DNA from: GCA-003244245 sp036521655
GTDB lineage: Bacteria; Actinomycetota; Actinomycetes; Mycobacteriales; Pseudonocardiaceae
Direction: 5' to 3'
DNA length: 9,552 nucleotides
Assembly: GCA_036521655.1 (NCBI GenBank)
Contig: DATDHI010000345.1
Span: forward strand, 1 to 9,552
A model generated the notes under the pieces. The model saw nothing but the letters and a program-made list of their open reading frames with translations, had not been told where the DNA came from and did not search any database. This document shows positions 1 to 5,957 of this stretch, in pieces. The translations under genes were made by a program, and so were the position numbers. Within the stretch, counting starts at the first letter, position 1; each line of letters begins with the position of its first letter.

Positions 1-336
1 GACTTCGCTGTCACTCCGGATCGGGAGCCCGGCGGCATACCACCCGGGACCACCAAGACGTTGGCCCTGGTCATCAACAACCCCAACGACTACGGCGTGC
101 GGGTCGCCTCGATCGGCGCAGGAAGTTCGAACCCGACCCAGTACGGCTGCCCCGCCGGAGCGGTCACCAGCGCGCCCGTCGACGACCCGTCAGGCTACAT
201 CAGGCCAGGTGGCTTTCACGGGTATGAGGTGTTCGTGACAATGGACGCCAACGCCGAGGACAAGTGCAAGGGTCAATCTTTTACCCTGCCGCTGGCTGTC
301 ACGCTTGTATCCGCCGCTGGCGATCGGGGAAAATGA
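1..336 (+). CDS. 3' part of an actinobacterial secreted/surface hypothetical protein (5' end outside window)
   Basis: The reading frame is open from the first base of the window to a TGA at 334-336, so this is the C-terminal 111 residues of a longer protein. The first possible internal start (TTG at 61) is not a credible gene start because the frame already reads sensibly upstream, with a proline/glycine-rich stretch (IPPGTTKTLALVINNPN). The visible part looks like a beta-sandwich: alternating hydrophobic strands (TLALVINN, GYEVFVTM, FTLPLAVTLVSA), a GCPAG turn and a DKCKGQSF turn. The two cysteines could form a disulfide, which fits export. Similar C-terminal domains, with an NPN motif and a paired-cysteine arrangement, occur in actinobacterial secreted proteins of unknown function; this is pattern recognition from memory, not a search result. 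It converges on the DoxX-like gene with only 33 bp between the stop codons. No function is assigned. Confidence 0.75.
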   Translation, partial: DFAVTPDREPGGIPPGTTKTLALVINNPNDYGVRVASIGAGSSNPTQYGCPAGAVTSAPVDDPSGYIRPGGFHGYEVFVTMDANAEDKCKGQSFTLPLAVTLVSAAGDRGK

Positions 337-349
337 GCACGCCTCCCGA

Positions 350-363
350 CTCAGCGTCCTGAG
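350..363. terminator. weak hairpin between convergent genes
   Basis: CTCAG and CTGAG form a perfect 5-bp stem around a CGTC tetraloop in the 33-bp gap between two converging stop codons. No U-tract follows on either strand. Position is the main argument for a bidirectional terminator; the stem is short enough to arise by chance. Confidence 0.25.
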
Positions 364-369
364 CGATGC

Positions 370-945
370 TCAACTGCTCGGCGGATCCGCCGGCGCAGCA
401 TCGTCATCGACCTTGTCACGAGTGGACTGACGTTCTGCGGCGCTTGTGGTGCGGTACAAGGTGGTGGCGACCACTAGACTGGCGGTGAAGAGGATGAGGT
501 CTTTGAGGACGTACTGGCCTTCCAGTGTCGGGGCGTGGTTCGGACCGCTGAACAGTCGGTGGGGAAGCAGCACGACCGGGGAGAGTATTCCCATGACCCA
601 GAGTAAGAGTAGGTAGATTGTGGCACGCAATCCTCGCCTCATGATCAGTGATAGCCCAATGAAGCATTCCAGCGTGGCCGTCGCCACCAACGCTACCATG
701 TCAGGTACGCGGCCGAAGGTCATCACATGCGTGGTCGCCTCCACGAGGTTCTCGGCTGGACTGACACCTGGGAAATATTTTAGGACGCCGAACCCAAGGA
801 TTACCACCCCCAGACTGATCCGCAACAGGCTTATGCTGTAGCGGGTTAGCCAGGCTTCGAATCGCTGAAACCTCGGTGGAGCGGTCTTCTCGATGGCGTC
901 AAGGTCGTGCACAATTTCTGTTGACGCCGGATGTCTGCGGATCAT
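370..945 (-). CDS. DoxX-like four-helix integral membrane protein
   Basis: A 191-residue protein starting at ATG 945, preceded by a good ribosome binding site (GAGGAA, about 6 nt upstream). Four membrane segments are visible at residues 36-56, 82-101, 107-127 and 147-164, flanked by charged N- and C-terminal tails. The first helix ends in GVLKYFPGVSP and the last helix is entered through YVLKDL; both are typical positions in the DoxX / DUF417 (YkgB-like) superfamily of small membrane proteins. DoxX relatives have been linked to thiol and redox homeostasis or to quinone-dependent oxidation, but no specific reaction can be assigned here. The soluble N-terminus (1-35) and the Asp/Pro-rich C-terminus (170-191) lack recognisable motifs. 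It follows the haloperoxidase gene on the same strand after a 215-bp gap, so co-transcription is possible but not shown. The family call is fairly sure, the function is not. Confidence 0.7.
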   Translation of the reverse strand: MIRRHPASTEIVHDLDAIEKTAPPRFQRFEAWLTRYSISLLRISLGVVILGFGVLKYFPGVSPAENLVEATTHVMTFGRVPDMVALVATATLECFIGLSLIMRRGLRATIYLLLLWVMGILSPVVLLPHRLFSGPNHAPTLEGQYVLKDLILFTASLVVATTLYRTTSAAERQSTRDKVDDDAAPADPPSS

Positions 946-1037
946 GACATTCCTCAGGATGAGTTAAGTTCGCAGAATGGTGACGTGGCTGGTCCATATC
1001 GGATCAGCCTCGTCGCCGCCCGACGTGAGCAGCCCGC

Positions 1038-1056
1038 TGGCCGAAATTCACGGCCA
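1038..1056. terminator. hairpin in the 946-1160 gap, possible haloperoxidase terminator
   Basis: TGGCCG and CGGCCA form a perfect 6-bp stem with a 7-nt AT-rich loop, about 105 bp downstream of the haloperoxidase stop. There is no U-tract. Nothing else in the 946-1160 gap is convincing: short open frames on both strands lack ribosome binding sites and recognisable protein sequence. Confidence 0.25.
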
Positions 1057-1160
1057 TGACCCCGTTCGCCGTTCCAGTCAGCCACCGGGACCTCGGCTTC
1101 CCGGGCCAAGCGGCGGCCGACAGGGTGCAGCATCCTGGCCGGCGGCTGCGGATCGATATT

Positions 1161-2590
1161 TCAGGGCAGACGGGGACCTGCGGCGTTGGCCGCCTTGAGC
1201 CCGTTGGTGGCGATGTCTTTGGCGATATCGAGACCGAGCCGGACCCCGCCGACGTTCTGCGTGAGGTCGATGTCTCCGACGGCGTTGACGGCGAAGGCGT
1301 CGAATACCCAGTGCACACCGAGGAAAATTCGACTGCGGGCGTTTTCCTCGATCATCTGCCACAGGCCGTTGGGAAAGTTTCGTGCGTGCCGCGGCCGGAC
1401 TGTTCCGGTGTTGTCGACGCTGATACCGTTAAGCTCGTCGGAAACGAACTTGAGGTCCTCCACGAGGTCGTCCGGGCCGTACTCGCTTTGGTCGTAGAAA
1501 CTCCTGACCGACTGGAAAACCGCCGCGCCGAACGTTGCGTGGCCCGACGGGTAGGCCGGGAAGGCCGGCGTGAAATTCTTTTGGCCCACGTTGTTCGTCT
1601 TCGGCGCCCCCAACGGGAGCCAACCAGGGTCGGCATCTGAGTCTAGGATATTTCCGCCCACTGCGGTCGGACCGGTCGAGGGATCGTGCTCCCGGATCCC
1701 CAGCACCGGGCGCCACACGTCGAAGAAGTACTTGTCATCCCAGGCCAAGATGCCTGCATCCGCCATCGCCGTATTGACTACGGCGAACAGCCGAGCATTA
1801 TCAGCGATGTCGTTGGCTCGCGAGTTCGCGATCTGGCGAACGATCTGGTTGTAGTGCCGCGGCGGCGTGCCGAGGCCCTTGGCATTGTCGTAGGCCCAGT
1901 ACTCACCGATAAGGGTCTCGGTAGGGGTGCGGGAGGGCAGCAAGTTGGCCGGCAGCGTCCCGATGAGTTGCGGAGCGATGCCCTTGCTGCGGACCTGCCG
2001 GAGAGCTCGGGTGTACTCCGCGCTACCGATCTGCGGCGCATCATCGAGGTGAAGGCGCGTATTCACGGCGAAGCAGCGGGACCGGGCACCGTAGAACGGT
2101 GCGTAGAAGCCTTGGCTGGGGTTGTCCGGGTCCTGCCGGTGGTGTCGGCGAGCGACCGAGGCGGCGTAGCCGTTGTCGTCCAGTTCGGGGTCGCTCTGGC
2201 GGAGGGCGAGGATGGCCGCGGCGAACGCCTGGCCGAAGGCATGACCGTCCGCGCCGGCCTGACCCCCGGGCAGACCTTCCGCAGCATGCCGAGCGTCGAA
2301 GAATGCCTTCTGCGTCGGGTATAACGCGCTCAACGTGGCATGCGCGGCACCCGCGATCGCTGAGTCGGTGTCGGCGCCCGGCTTCGGAGCAGGCGGGTTC
2401 GCCAGGTAGGCGCCGTGCGGCTTGGGATTGATGGTGAAGTAGGCGTCGTGCATGGCTAGGTGCACGATCGCGAGTGCCCGCGAGCTGCCTGCAGGGCCTT
2501 GGACTCGGGTCTCTCGCTTGGCGCGAGCTTGGTATGCGTCGTGCGGTCGGCCTCCGTGGCGACCTCGTTCCAGTACAAGATGGCATCCAC
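1161..2590 (-). CDS. vanadium-dependent haloperoxidase (PAP2 superfamily), frameshifted near its 5' end
   Basis: The family uses vanadate and H2O2 to oxidise halides and is related to PAP2 acid phosphatases. In the reconstructed 475-residue protein the vanadate-pocket signature is complete: K286-X6-R293-P (DKYFFDVWRP), PSGH at 347-350, and S-R420-X5-H426-X3-D430 (SRIFLGVHWVFD). H350 is the expected acid-base residue and H426 the vanadate ligand. The start is GTG at 2590, behind a very strong GGAGGGGGGAG ribosome binding site, and gives the family-typical N-terminus DAILYWNEVATEADRTTHT. That frame meets TAG at about residue 46. The rest of the protein (TRVQGPAGSSRALAIVHLAM onward) is in another frame, entered at a GAGAGA run (2510-2515); removing one GA restores a single frame. 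The downstream frame has no plausible start of its own. No signal peptide is apparent. The gene is either a recent pseudogene or carries a sequencing indel. Confidence 0.85.
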
Positions 2591-2612
2591 CGGTCTCCCC
2601 CCTCCAGAAGTG

Positions 2613-2629
2613 CGCCGCAAGGAGCGGCG
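2613..2629. promoter_or_regulatory. hairpin in the haloperoxidase 5' leader
   Basis: CGCCGC-AAGGA-GCGGCG is a perfect 6-bp stem with a 5-nt loop. On the minus strand it lies about 22 bp upstream of the haloperoxidase GTG and just before the GGAGGGGGGAG ribosome binding site. It could shape translation initiation or be incidental GC-rich structure. I see no convincing -10/-35 pair in the 2591-2838 gap and no further gene there. Confidence 0.25.
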
Positions 2630-2806
2630 TCAAAAGCGAAGAGGCGGGACCACCCACCGCAGATACAGCTGTCTGGGACGTGGCAGCCCGGGCCTAGCAC
2701 TGGAGTGACGTTGATAGGGACTCTTCGTAGATTTGATGTGGCTCAGCGTCATCCTGCGCTGGCGGCAACCATCGAGCACCATCACGCAGGTGAGCGGTCG
2801 TGCACT

Positions 2807-2828
2807 CGGTCGACACCGAGGCCGACCG
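2807..2828 (-). terminator. hairpin 10 bp after the MBOAT stop
   Basis: CGGTCG and CGACCG form a perfect 6-bp GC-rich stem around a 10-nt loop, 10 bp beyond the O-acyltransferase stop codon. No U-tract follows, which is common for actinobacterial terminators. Position and stem support a terminator only moderately. Confidence 0.35.
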
Positions 2829-2838
2829 CCGCCACGTA

Positions 2839-4272
2839 CTAGAAGCGGTAATAGAGGAACGGGCTGAAGGTGCCGGTGGCGACGATGAGCGCGGAGTAGA
2901 GCGCGGCGACGGTCATCACGCCGACGCGCAGTACGGTGGCAGGCCTGGACCCCGCCGATTCGAGGTAGCGGCCAGTGATCGGCCGGGCCGGCAGCAGGAA
3001 CACCACCGCGGCGAACAGCAGGATCACCAGCCGCTGGTTGGTCAACGCGGCGGCCACGATATCGGTCAGCCCGCCGAAATCGGGAATCACCATATGCTGC
3101 AGGAAGACCAGCGCGGTGCCGAGGTTCGGCGCACGGAACAATACCCACCCGACCACCACCAGGAACAGGGTCAACACCCGGCGCGCTACCCAACGCCCCG
3201 GCTCGGTTGCCGCGACCGCCCACCCACGGCGGCGTTCGATCACCAGCACCGTGCCGTGGTAAAGCCCCCAGACCAGGAACGTCCAGTTCGCGCCGTGCCA
3301 GAACCCGACGAGCGCGAACACGATCCACAGGTTGCGGTAGGTGGTCCGCGATCCCCGCCGGTTGCCCCCGAGCGGGATATACACGTAGTCCCGGAACCAC
3401 CGGGACAGCGACATGTGCCAGCGCCGCCAGAACTCGGTGATGCTGGCCGACGAGTACGGGCGAGCGAAGTTCTCCGGGAGTGTGAAGCCGAGCATCCTCC
3501 CCAGACCGATGGCCATGTCTGAGTACCCGGAAAAGTCGAAGTACAGCTGCAGGGTGTACGCCACCGCGCCCAGCCACGCGATCCCGGTGGTCATCTGGTC
3601 AGCCGAGGTGCTGAAGCAGGCATCCACCACAGGGCCTAGCGAGTCCGCGATCACGACCTTCTTGGTCAGACCGAGGGCAAAACGCGGGAACCCAGCGCCG
3701 ATGTCGCCGAGTCGACGGCTGCGTAGCTGCGGGAGCTGGTCGGCGATCTCCCGGTAGCGCACGATCGGTCCCGCGACGAGCTGGGGGAACATCGCGATAT
3801 AGGCGACGAACGAGATCGGGTCGCGCAGCGCCCGGCGTTCACCGCGGTAAATGTCCACCATGTAGGAGATGTGGTGGAACGTGTAGAAGGAGATCCCGAT
3901 CGGCAGGGCGAGCGCAACGATCGGGAGGTCGAGTCCGGTCAGCGACGCCAGCCCCGCGGCCTGCGCACTGGCGAAACCGGCGTACTTCCACACGACCAGC
4001 ACCGCCAGGTTGAAGGCGATGACCCCAGACAGCAGCCGGCGGCGGCGCTGCGGTTCGAGGTCCCAGTCGTCGGGCTCCATCGCCGGACCGAGCACATAGT
4101 TGACGGCCATGCAGCCCAGGAGCAACCACGTCGTCGGCCCCGCCCCGACCGCGTAGAAGACCACACTGGCAGTCGCCACGATCCCGTTACGCCAGCTCCG
4201 GGGTGCGAGCAACACGGCGGCGAGCACGGCCGGCATGAAGTACCACAGAAACAGTGGGCTGGCGAAGGACAT
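2839..4272 (-). CDS. AlgI-like MBOAT-family membrane O-acyltransferase
   Basis: A complete 477-residue polytopic membrane protein of the MBOAT superfamily, closest in pattern to alginate O-acetyltransferase AlgI and DltB. The N-terminus SFASPLFLWYFMPAV is the usual first AlgI helix. The core holds PIGISFYTFHHISYMVDIYRG (123-143 region), FPQLVAGPIVRY (162-173), QLYFDFSGYSDMAIGLGRM (242-260), EFWRRWHMSLSRWFRDYVYI (280-299) and GFWHGANWTFLVWG (323-336). H326 in the last motif is the expected catalytic histidine, with H286 also conserved. Such proteins carry an acyl group across the membrane and usually hand it to an SGNH/AlgJ/AlgX-type partner that acylates an exopolysaccharide or cell-wall polymer; no partner is encoded in this window. 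The start at ATG 4272 lacks a clear Shine-Dalgarno sequence, and a hairpin sits just upstream. The family is certain; the polymer substrate is unknown. Confidence 0.93.
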   Translation of the reverse strand: MSFASPLFLWYFMPAVLAAVLLAPRSWRNGIVATASVVFYAVGAGPTTWLLLGCMAVNYVLGPAMEPDDWDLEPQRRRRLLSGVIAFNLAVLVVWKYAGFASAQAAGLASLTGLDLPIVALALPIGISFYTFHHISYMVDIYRGERRALRDPISFVAYIAMFPQLVAGPIVRYREIADQLPQLRSRRLGDIGAGFPRFALGLTKKVVIADSLGPVVDACFSTSADQMTTGIAWLGAVAYTLQLYFDFSGYSDMAIGLGRMLGFTLPENFARPYSSASITEFWRRWHMSLSRWFRDYVYIPLGGNRRGSRTTYRNLWIVFALVGFWHGANWTFLVWGLYHGTVLVIERRRGWAVAATEPGRWVARRVLTLFLVVVGWVLFRAPNLGTALVFLQHMVIPDFGGLTDIVAAALTNQRLVILLFAAVVFLLPARPITGRYLESAGSRPATVLRVGVMTVAALYSALIVATGTFSPFLYYRF

Positions 4273-4282
4273 CTTGGCGGTG

Positions 4283-4299
4283 CACCCTAGCGGAGGGTG
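4283..4299. promoter_or_regulatory. inverted repeat just upstream of the MBOAT start
   Basis: CACCCT-AGCGG-AGGGTG is a perfect 6-bp inverted repeat with a 5-nt spacer, 10 bp upstream of the O-acyltransferase ATG on the minus strand. It lies where a Shine-Dalgarno sequence would be expected, and none is visible. It could be an operator or a translation-controlling hairpin, or a scar next to the P450 remnant. Confidence 0.3.
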
Positions 4300-4335
4300 T
4301 ATCAGGGGAGGCGAGCTGGTGAGAACGACCGACGG

Positions 4336-4408
4336 GTGACCACGCCGGCCGGCGACCCCGCCTGTCTGGTCACGAGCTACGACCAGGTGAAGGCGCTGCT
4401 GAGCGATC
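4336..4408 (+). pseudogene. cytochrome P450 N-terminal remnant
   Basis: Starting with GTG at 4336, the plus strand encodes VTTPAGDPACLVTSYDQV followed by KALLSDP. This closely resembles the early beta-1 / B-helix region of actinobacterial P450s (typically TPAGDPAWLVT.YD.VKALL.DPRLGRS). Similarity ends at about 4408; the frame then runs out through unrelated residues to a TGA shortly after 4440. Just upstream, another frame reads ELVRTTDG and stops, which may be more of the same gene out of register. No I-helix, ExxR or FGxGxHxCxG haem-binding sequence occurs anywhere in the window. The fragment overlaps the 3' end of the antiparallel PIN toxin gene by no more than a few codons beyond its recognisable part. 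It reads as the stub of a P450 gene cut by rearrangement or insertion of the toxin-antitoxin/phage-like segment. Confidence 0.65.
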
Positions 4409-4417
4409 CGGGCAAGA

Positions 4418-4801
4418 TCAGCAGGGAATCACTGGTACGGACCTGCCTGATGCACTGAGCAGGCGTTGAATGTCCTTGGGGTCGCTGGTGAGGATGCGGT
4501 CGCCGGGGTGCGCGAGCAGTACCAGAGTGGCGTCGATCGGGTCCTGGGTGCCCGCGTGGCCGACCAGGATCCCGGCAGCACGCCCCGCCTCGTCATCGAC
4601 CGGGCGGACGTCGACGCTCCGAAGTAGTCGCGCCAACCGCGCCTGGCGGCCCTGGGGGTCACGCCAGACCTGGGCTATGACGATCGCGTTGCTGCGTAGC
4701 TCCACACCGTGCCGCTGCGCCACCCGCAGCCGAGCGATCAGCGCGCGGTCATCGCGCTCCGCCGCCATGAACGCGCCTGCGTCAAGAACAAGGGCGCTCA
4801 C
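4418..4801 (-). CDS. vapC: PIN-domain toxin of a VapBC-type pair
   Basis: A 127-residue PIN-domain protein, the normal size for a VapC endoribonuclease, which cleaves tRNA or rRNA when its antitoxin is lost. The metal-binding acidic set is visible: D7 in LVLDAGAF, E15, D90 in DPIDATLVLLA and D107 in ILTSDPKDI. The SNAIVIAQVWRD segment (38-48) has glutamine where many VapCs carry a second acidic residue; this AQVWR form is shared by an actinobacterial VapC subgroup, so it need not mean inactivity. The GTG start at 4801 overlaps the antitoxin stop as GTGA, a standard coupling arrangement. The 3' end lies against the P450 remnant on the other strand. It is probably controlled through the antitoxin's operator at 5050-5083. 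The family call is strong; the RNA target is not deducible. Confidence 0.88.
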   Translation of the reverse strand: MSALVLDAGAFMAAERDDRALIARLRVAQRHGVELRSNAIVIAQVWRDPQGRQARLARLLRSVDVRPVDDEAGRAAGILVGHAGTQDPIDATLVLLAHPGDRILTSDPKDIQRLLSASGRSVPVIPC

Positions 4802-5043
4802 GCCGCCGGATCTGCAGCTCGGAGTCCAAGTTCTCGCTCGGCCCGCTCCAGCTCAGAGACGGTGAGGGCGCCGTGCGCGTACTCCCACTCGTCCAGATAC
4901 TGCTCAAGGGCCTCAGCGCGAAGCTTGGTCGCCGCCGCCTCGGCCAGCCACGACGACAGCCCCTTGCCAGCGCGCCGCGCAGCATCGCGCACGGCGTCAC
5001 CAAGATCAGCTTCCAGCGAGATGCTCATCTTGTCGACCTTCAC
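4798..5043 (-). CDS. vapB: VapB-type antitoxin, ribbon-helix-helix-like
   Basis: An 81-residue protein. Its N-terminus (KMSISLEADLGDAVRDAARR, then GKGLSSWLAEAAATKL) has the strand-helix-helix layout of CopG/RHH DNA-binding antitoxins. The acidic, aromatic C-terminal part (EQYLDEWEYAHGALTVSELE) is the region that wraps the PIN toxin in related pairs. The start is uncertain. GTG at 5043 lies 6 nt after a TAGGTT -10-like hexamer (5050-5055), which suggests a leaderless transcript starting at or near the codon. ATG at 5028 has a GAAGG sequence 8 nt upstream and would remove only five residues. The stop overlaps the toxin start by four nucleotides. It should neutralise the toxin and repress its own operon. 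Confidence 0.82.
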   Translation of the reverse strand: MKVDKMSISLEADLGDAVRDAARRAGKGLSSWLAEAAATKLRAEALEQYLDEWEYAHGALTVSELERAERELGLRAADPAA

Positions 5044-5957
5044 CGTCCTAACCTACCACGGTGTGCACATACTACGGTATGCAGCCCGTCACGCGCCGGG
5101 TACCGGCAGGAGACCACCGTTGTCCGGGGGTGGTGGCTGTGTGGTCGAGGGCGGGGTCGAGGGCGACGGGGCGGCGTGGGAACACGCGTACCGGGGAGCA
5201 GCCGGATCGAAAGTAGCGCCGCGTTCGCAGGTGGTGATGGATCCGTCGGACTCGGTGACTGTCCAGCCCACCGGTGGCTCACCCCGGAGGCCCTGCTCCC
5301 CTTTGGCGCCCTGGCATTGGGTGGGTTGGGCCAGGCACGACGGGGCCTTGCCCGCCTCTCCGGCTCACCCCGGGGTCCACGCAGCGCCTCGGCGTTGGCC
5401 GCAAGGTAGGCCTGCACACCCTCATTGAGCTGTTGGGGGTTGGGTCCCACAGGGGGCGGAGGCAGCTTGGCCAGCTGTGCGGTGACCTCCGCCCGGATCT
5501 GCGCGGGAGTGGGCACCACAATGGACTCGCTGGCTATTTTCGCCGCGACCTGCGCGATGGACGCTGCGGCGAGCACCTGAGAATCCGTCGCGGTTCCCGG
5601 GGCCGGGATCGGCACGGTTGCCAAGCCGCGGCGCGCGAGTTCAGCATTCGCTGCCACCCCGAGATCGTGGGCACCCTCCGCGAGCCGCCGAATATCCTGC
5701 GATGAGGCCTCGAACTGGGCGGCGCGCAGCTCATCGGCGGTTACGTACTCCGAGAACCGGTTGGCAAGCAGCACCAGCGGTACGCCTACCAGCAAGGACG
5801 CGATCACTGAGGCAACCACCGCACCCCGGAAGTAGGCCCGTCCTTCACGGTGGACCTCTTGCCGCGCCACCTGCGGGGCAATATGGGCCGTTCGCGCTAT
5901 GGAATCACGCAGCTGGTCCAGGCCCCGGGCGAGCTCATCCACGGCGGTCATGGGCAT
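5040..5957 (-). CDS. phage-like membrane-anchored protein with collagen-like segment, probably frameshifted
   Basis: As sequenced, the frame is open from ATG 5957 (or ATG 5951) to a TGA at 5040, 305 residues. Residues 1-44 are polar, 45-65 form one transmembrane helix (GAVVASVIASLLVGVPLVLL), 69-165 are predicted helical, 166-172 are proline-rich, and a collagen-like GPRGEP begins at 194. After residue 199 the frame turns into a low-complexity Arg/Pro sequence. In the next frame a sensible continuation appears: GEAGKAPSCLAQ, GAKGEQGLRGEPPVGW, TVTESDGSITTCERGA, ending in a Pro-rich tail at TGA 5089. Adding one G near 5360 joins the two into a 289-residue protein with continuous collagen-like triplets. 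Such TM-plus-Gly-X-Y proteins are found in actinophage genomes and prophage remnants, but I cannot name a family. As read, its stop overlaps the vapB GTG by four bases (GTGA), possibly by chance. Confidence 0.6.
   Translation of the reverse strand: MPMTAVDELARGLDQLRDSIARTAHIAPQVARQEVHREGRAYFRGAVVASVIASLLVGVPLVLLANRFSEYVTADELRAAQFEASSQDIRRLAEGAHDLGVAANAELARRGLATVPIPAPGTATDSQVLAAASIAQVAAKIASESIVVPTPAQIRAEVTAQLAKLPPPPVGPNPQQLNEGVQAYLAANAEALRGPRGEPERRARPRRAWPNPPNARAPKGSRASGVSHRWAGQSPSPTDPSPPANAALLSIRLLPGTRVPTPPRRPRPRPRPHSHHPRTTVVSCRYPARDGLHTVVCAHRGRLGR
5050..5083 (-). promoter_or_regulatory. vapBC promoter/operator with direct and inverted repeats
   Basis: Two near-identical 14-mers (TACCACGGTGTGCA at 5054-5067 and TACTACGGTATGCA at 5070-5083, two mismatches) lie 16 bp apart. 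Within this stretch CATAC-TACG-GTATG (5068-5081) is a perfect inverted repeat and TGTGCACA a perfect palindrome. On the minus strand TAGGTT (5055-5050) fits an actinobacterial -10 box, 6 nt before the vapB GTG. No good -35 is seen. Repeats placed about 1.5 helical turns apart over the promoter are what an autoregulating RHH antitoxin would bind; the binding is inferred. Confidence 0.5.

Noticed and set aside
946..1160. Small minus-strand frames in the gap before the DoxX-like gene (for example from ATG 1133)
   Set aside because: There is no ribosome binding site, no recognisable sequence, and the composition is that of non-coding high-GC DNA.
2584..2586. ATG at 2586 as start, two bases downstream of the GTG frame position
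   Set aside because: It lies in the third frame, whose product (MPSCTGTRSPRR) is Arg-rich noise. The GTG at 2590 fits both the Shine-Dalgarno spacing and the family sequence.
2591..2657. ATG at 2657 as the haloperoxidase start
   Set aside because: It has no good ribosome binding site, and the 49 residues it adds (to about 2510) do not resemble the family. The same DNA from 2590 encodes the proper N-terminus in another frame.
2630..3577. A 315-codon minus-strand frame overlapping the MBOAT gene
   Set aside because: It overlaps the O-acyltransferase on the same strand and carries no family signal; the MBOAT frame is unambiguous.
4283..4440. Insertion-sequence end at the P450 breakpoint
   Set aside because: No terminal inverted repeats, target-site duplication or transposase sequence could be found around 4400-4440; the only inverted repeat nearby is a short hairpin at 4283-4299.
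5040..5260. Programmed ribosomal frameshifting in the collagen-like gene
   Set aside because: No slippery heptamer or downstream pseudoknot was evident near 5360. A simple one-base loss in a GG-containing stretch explains it better.
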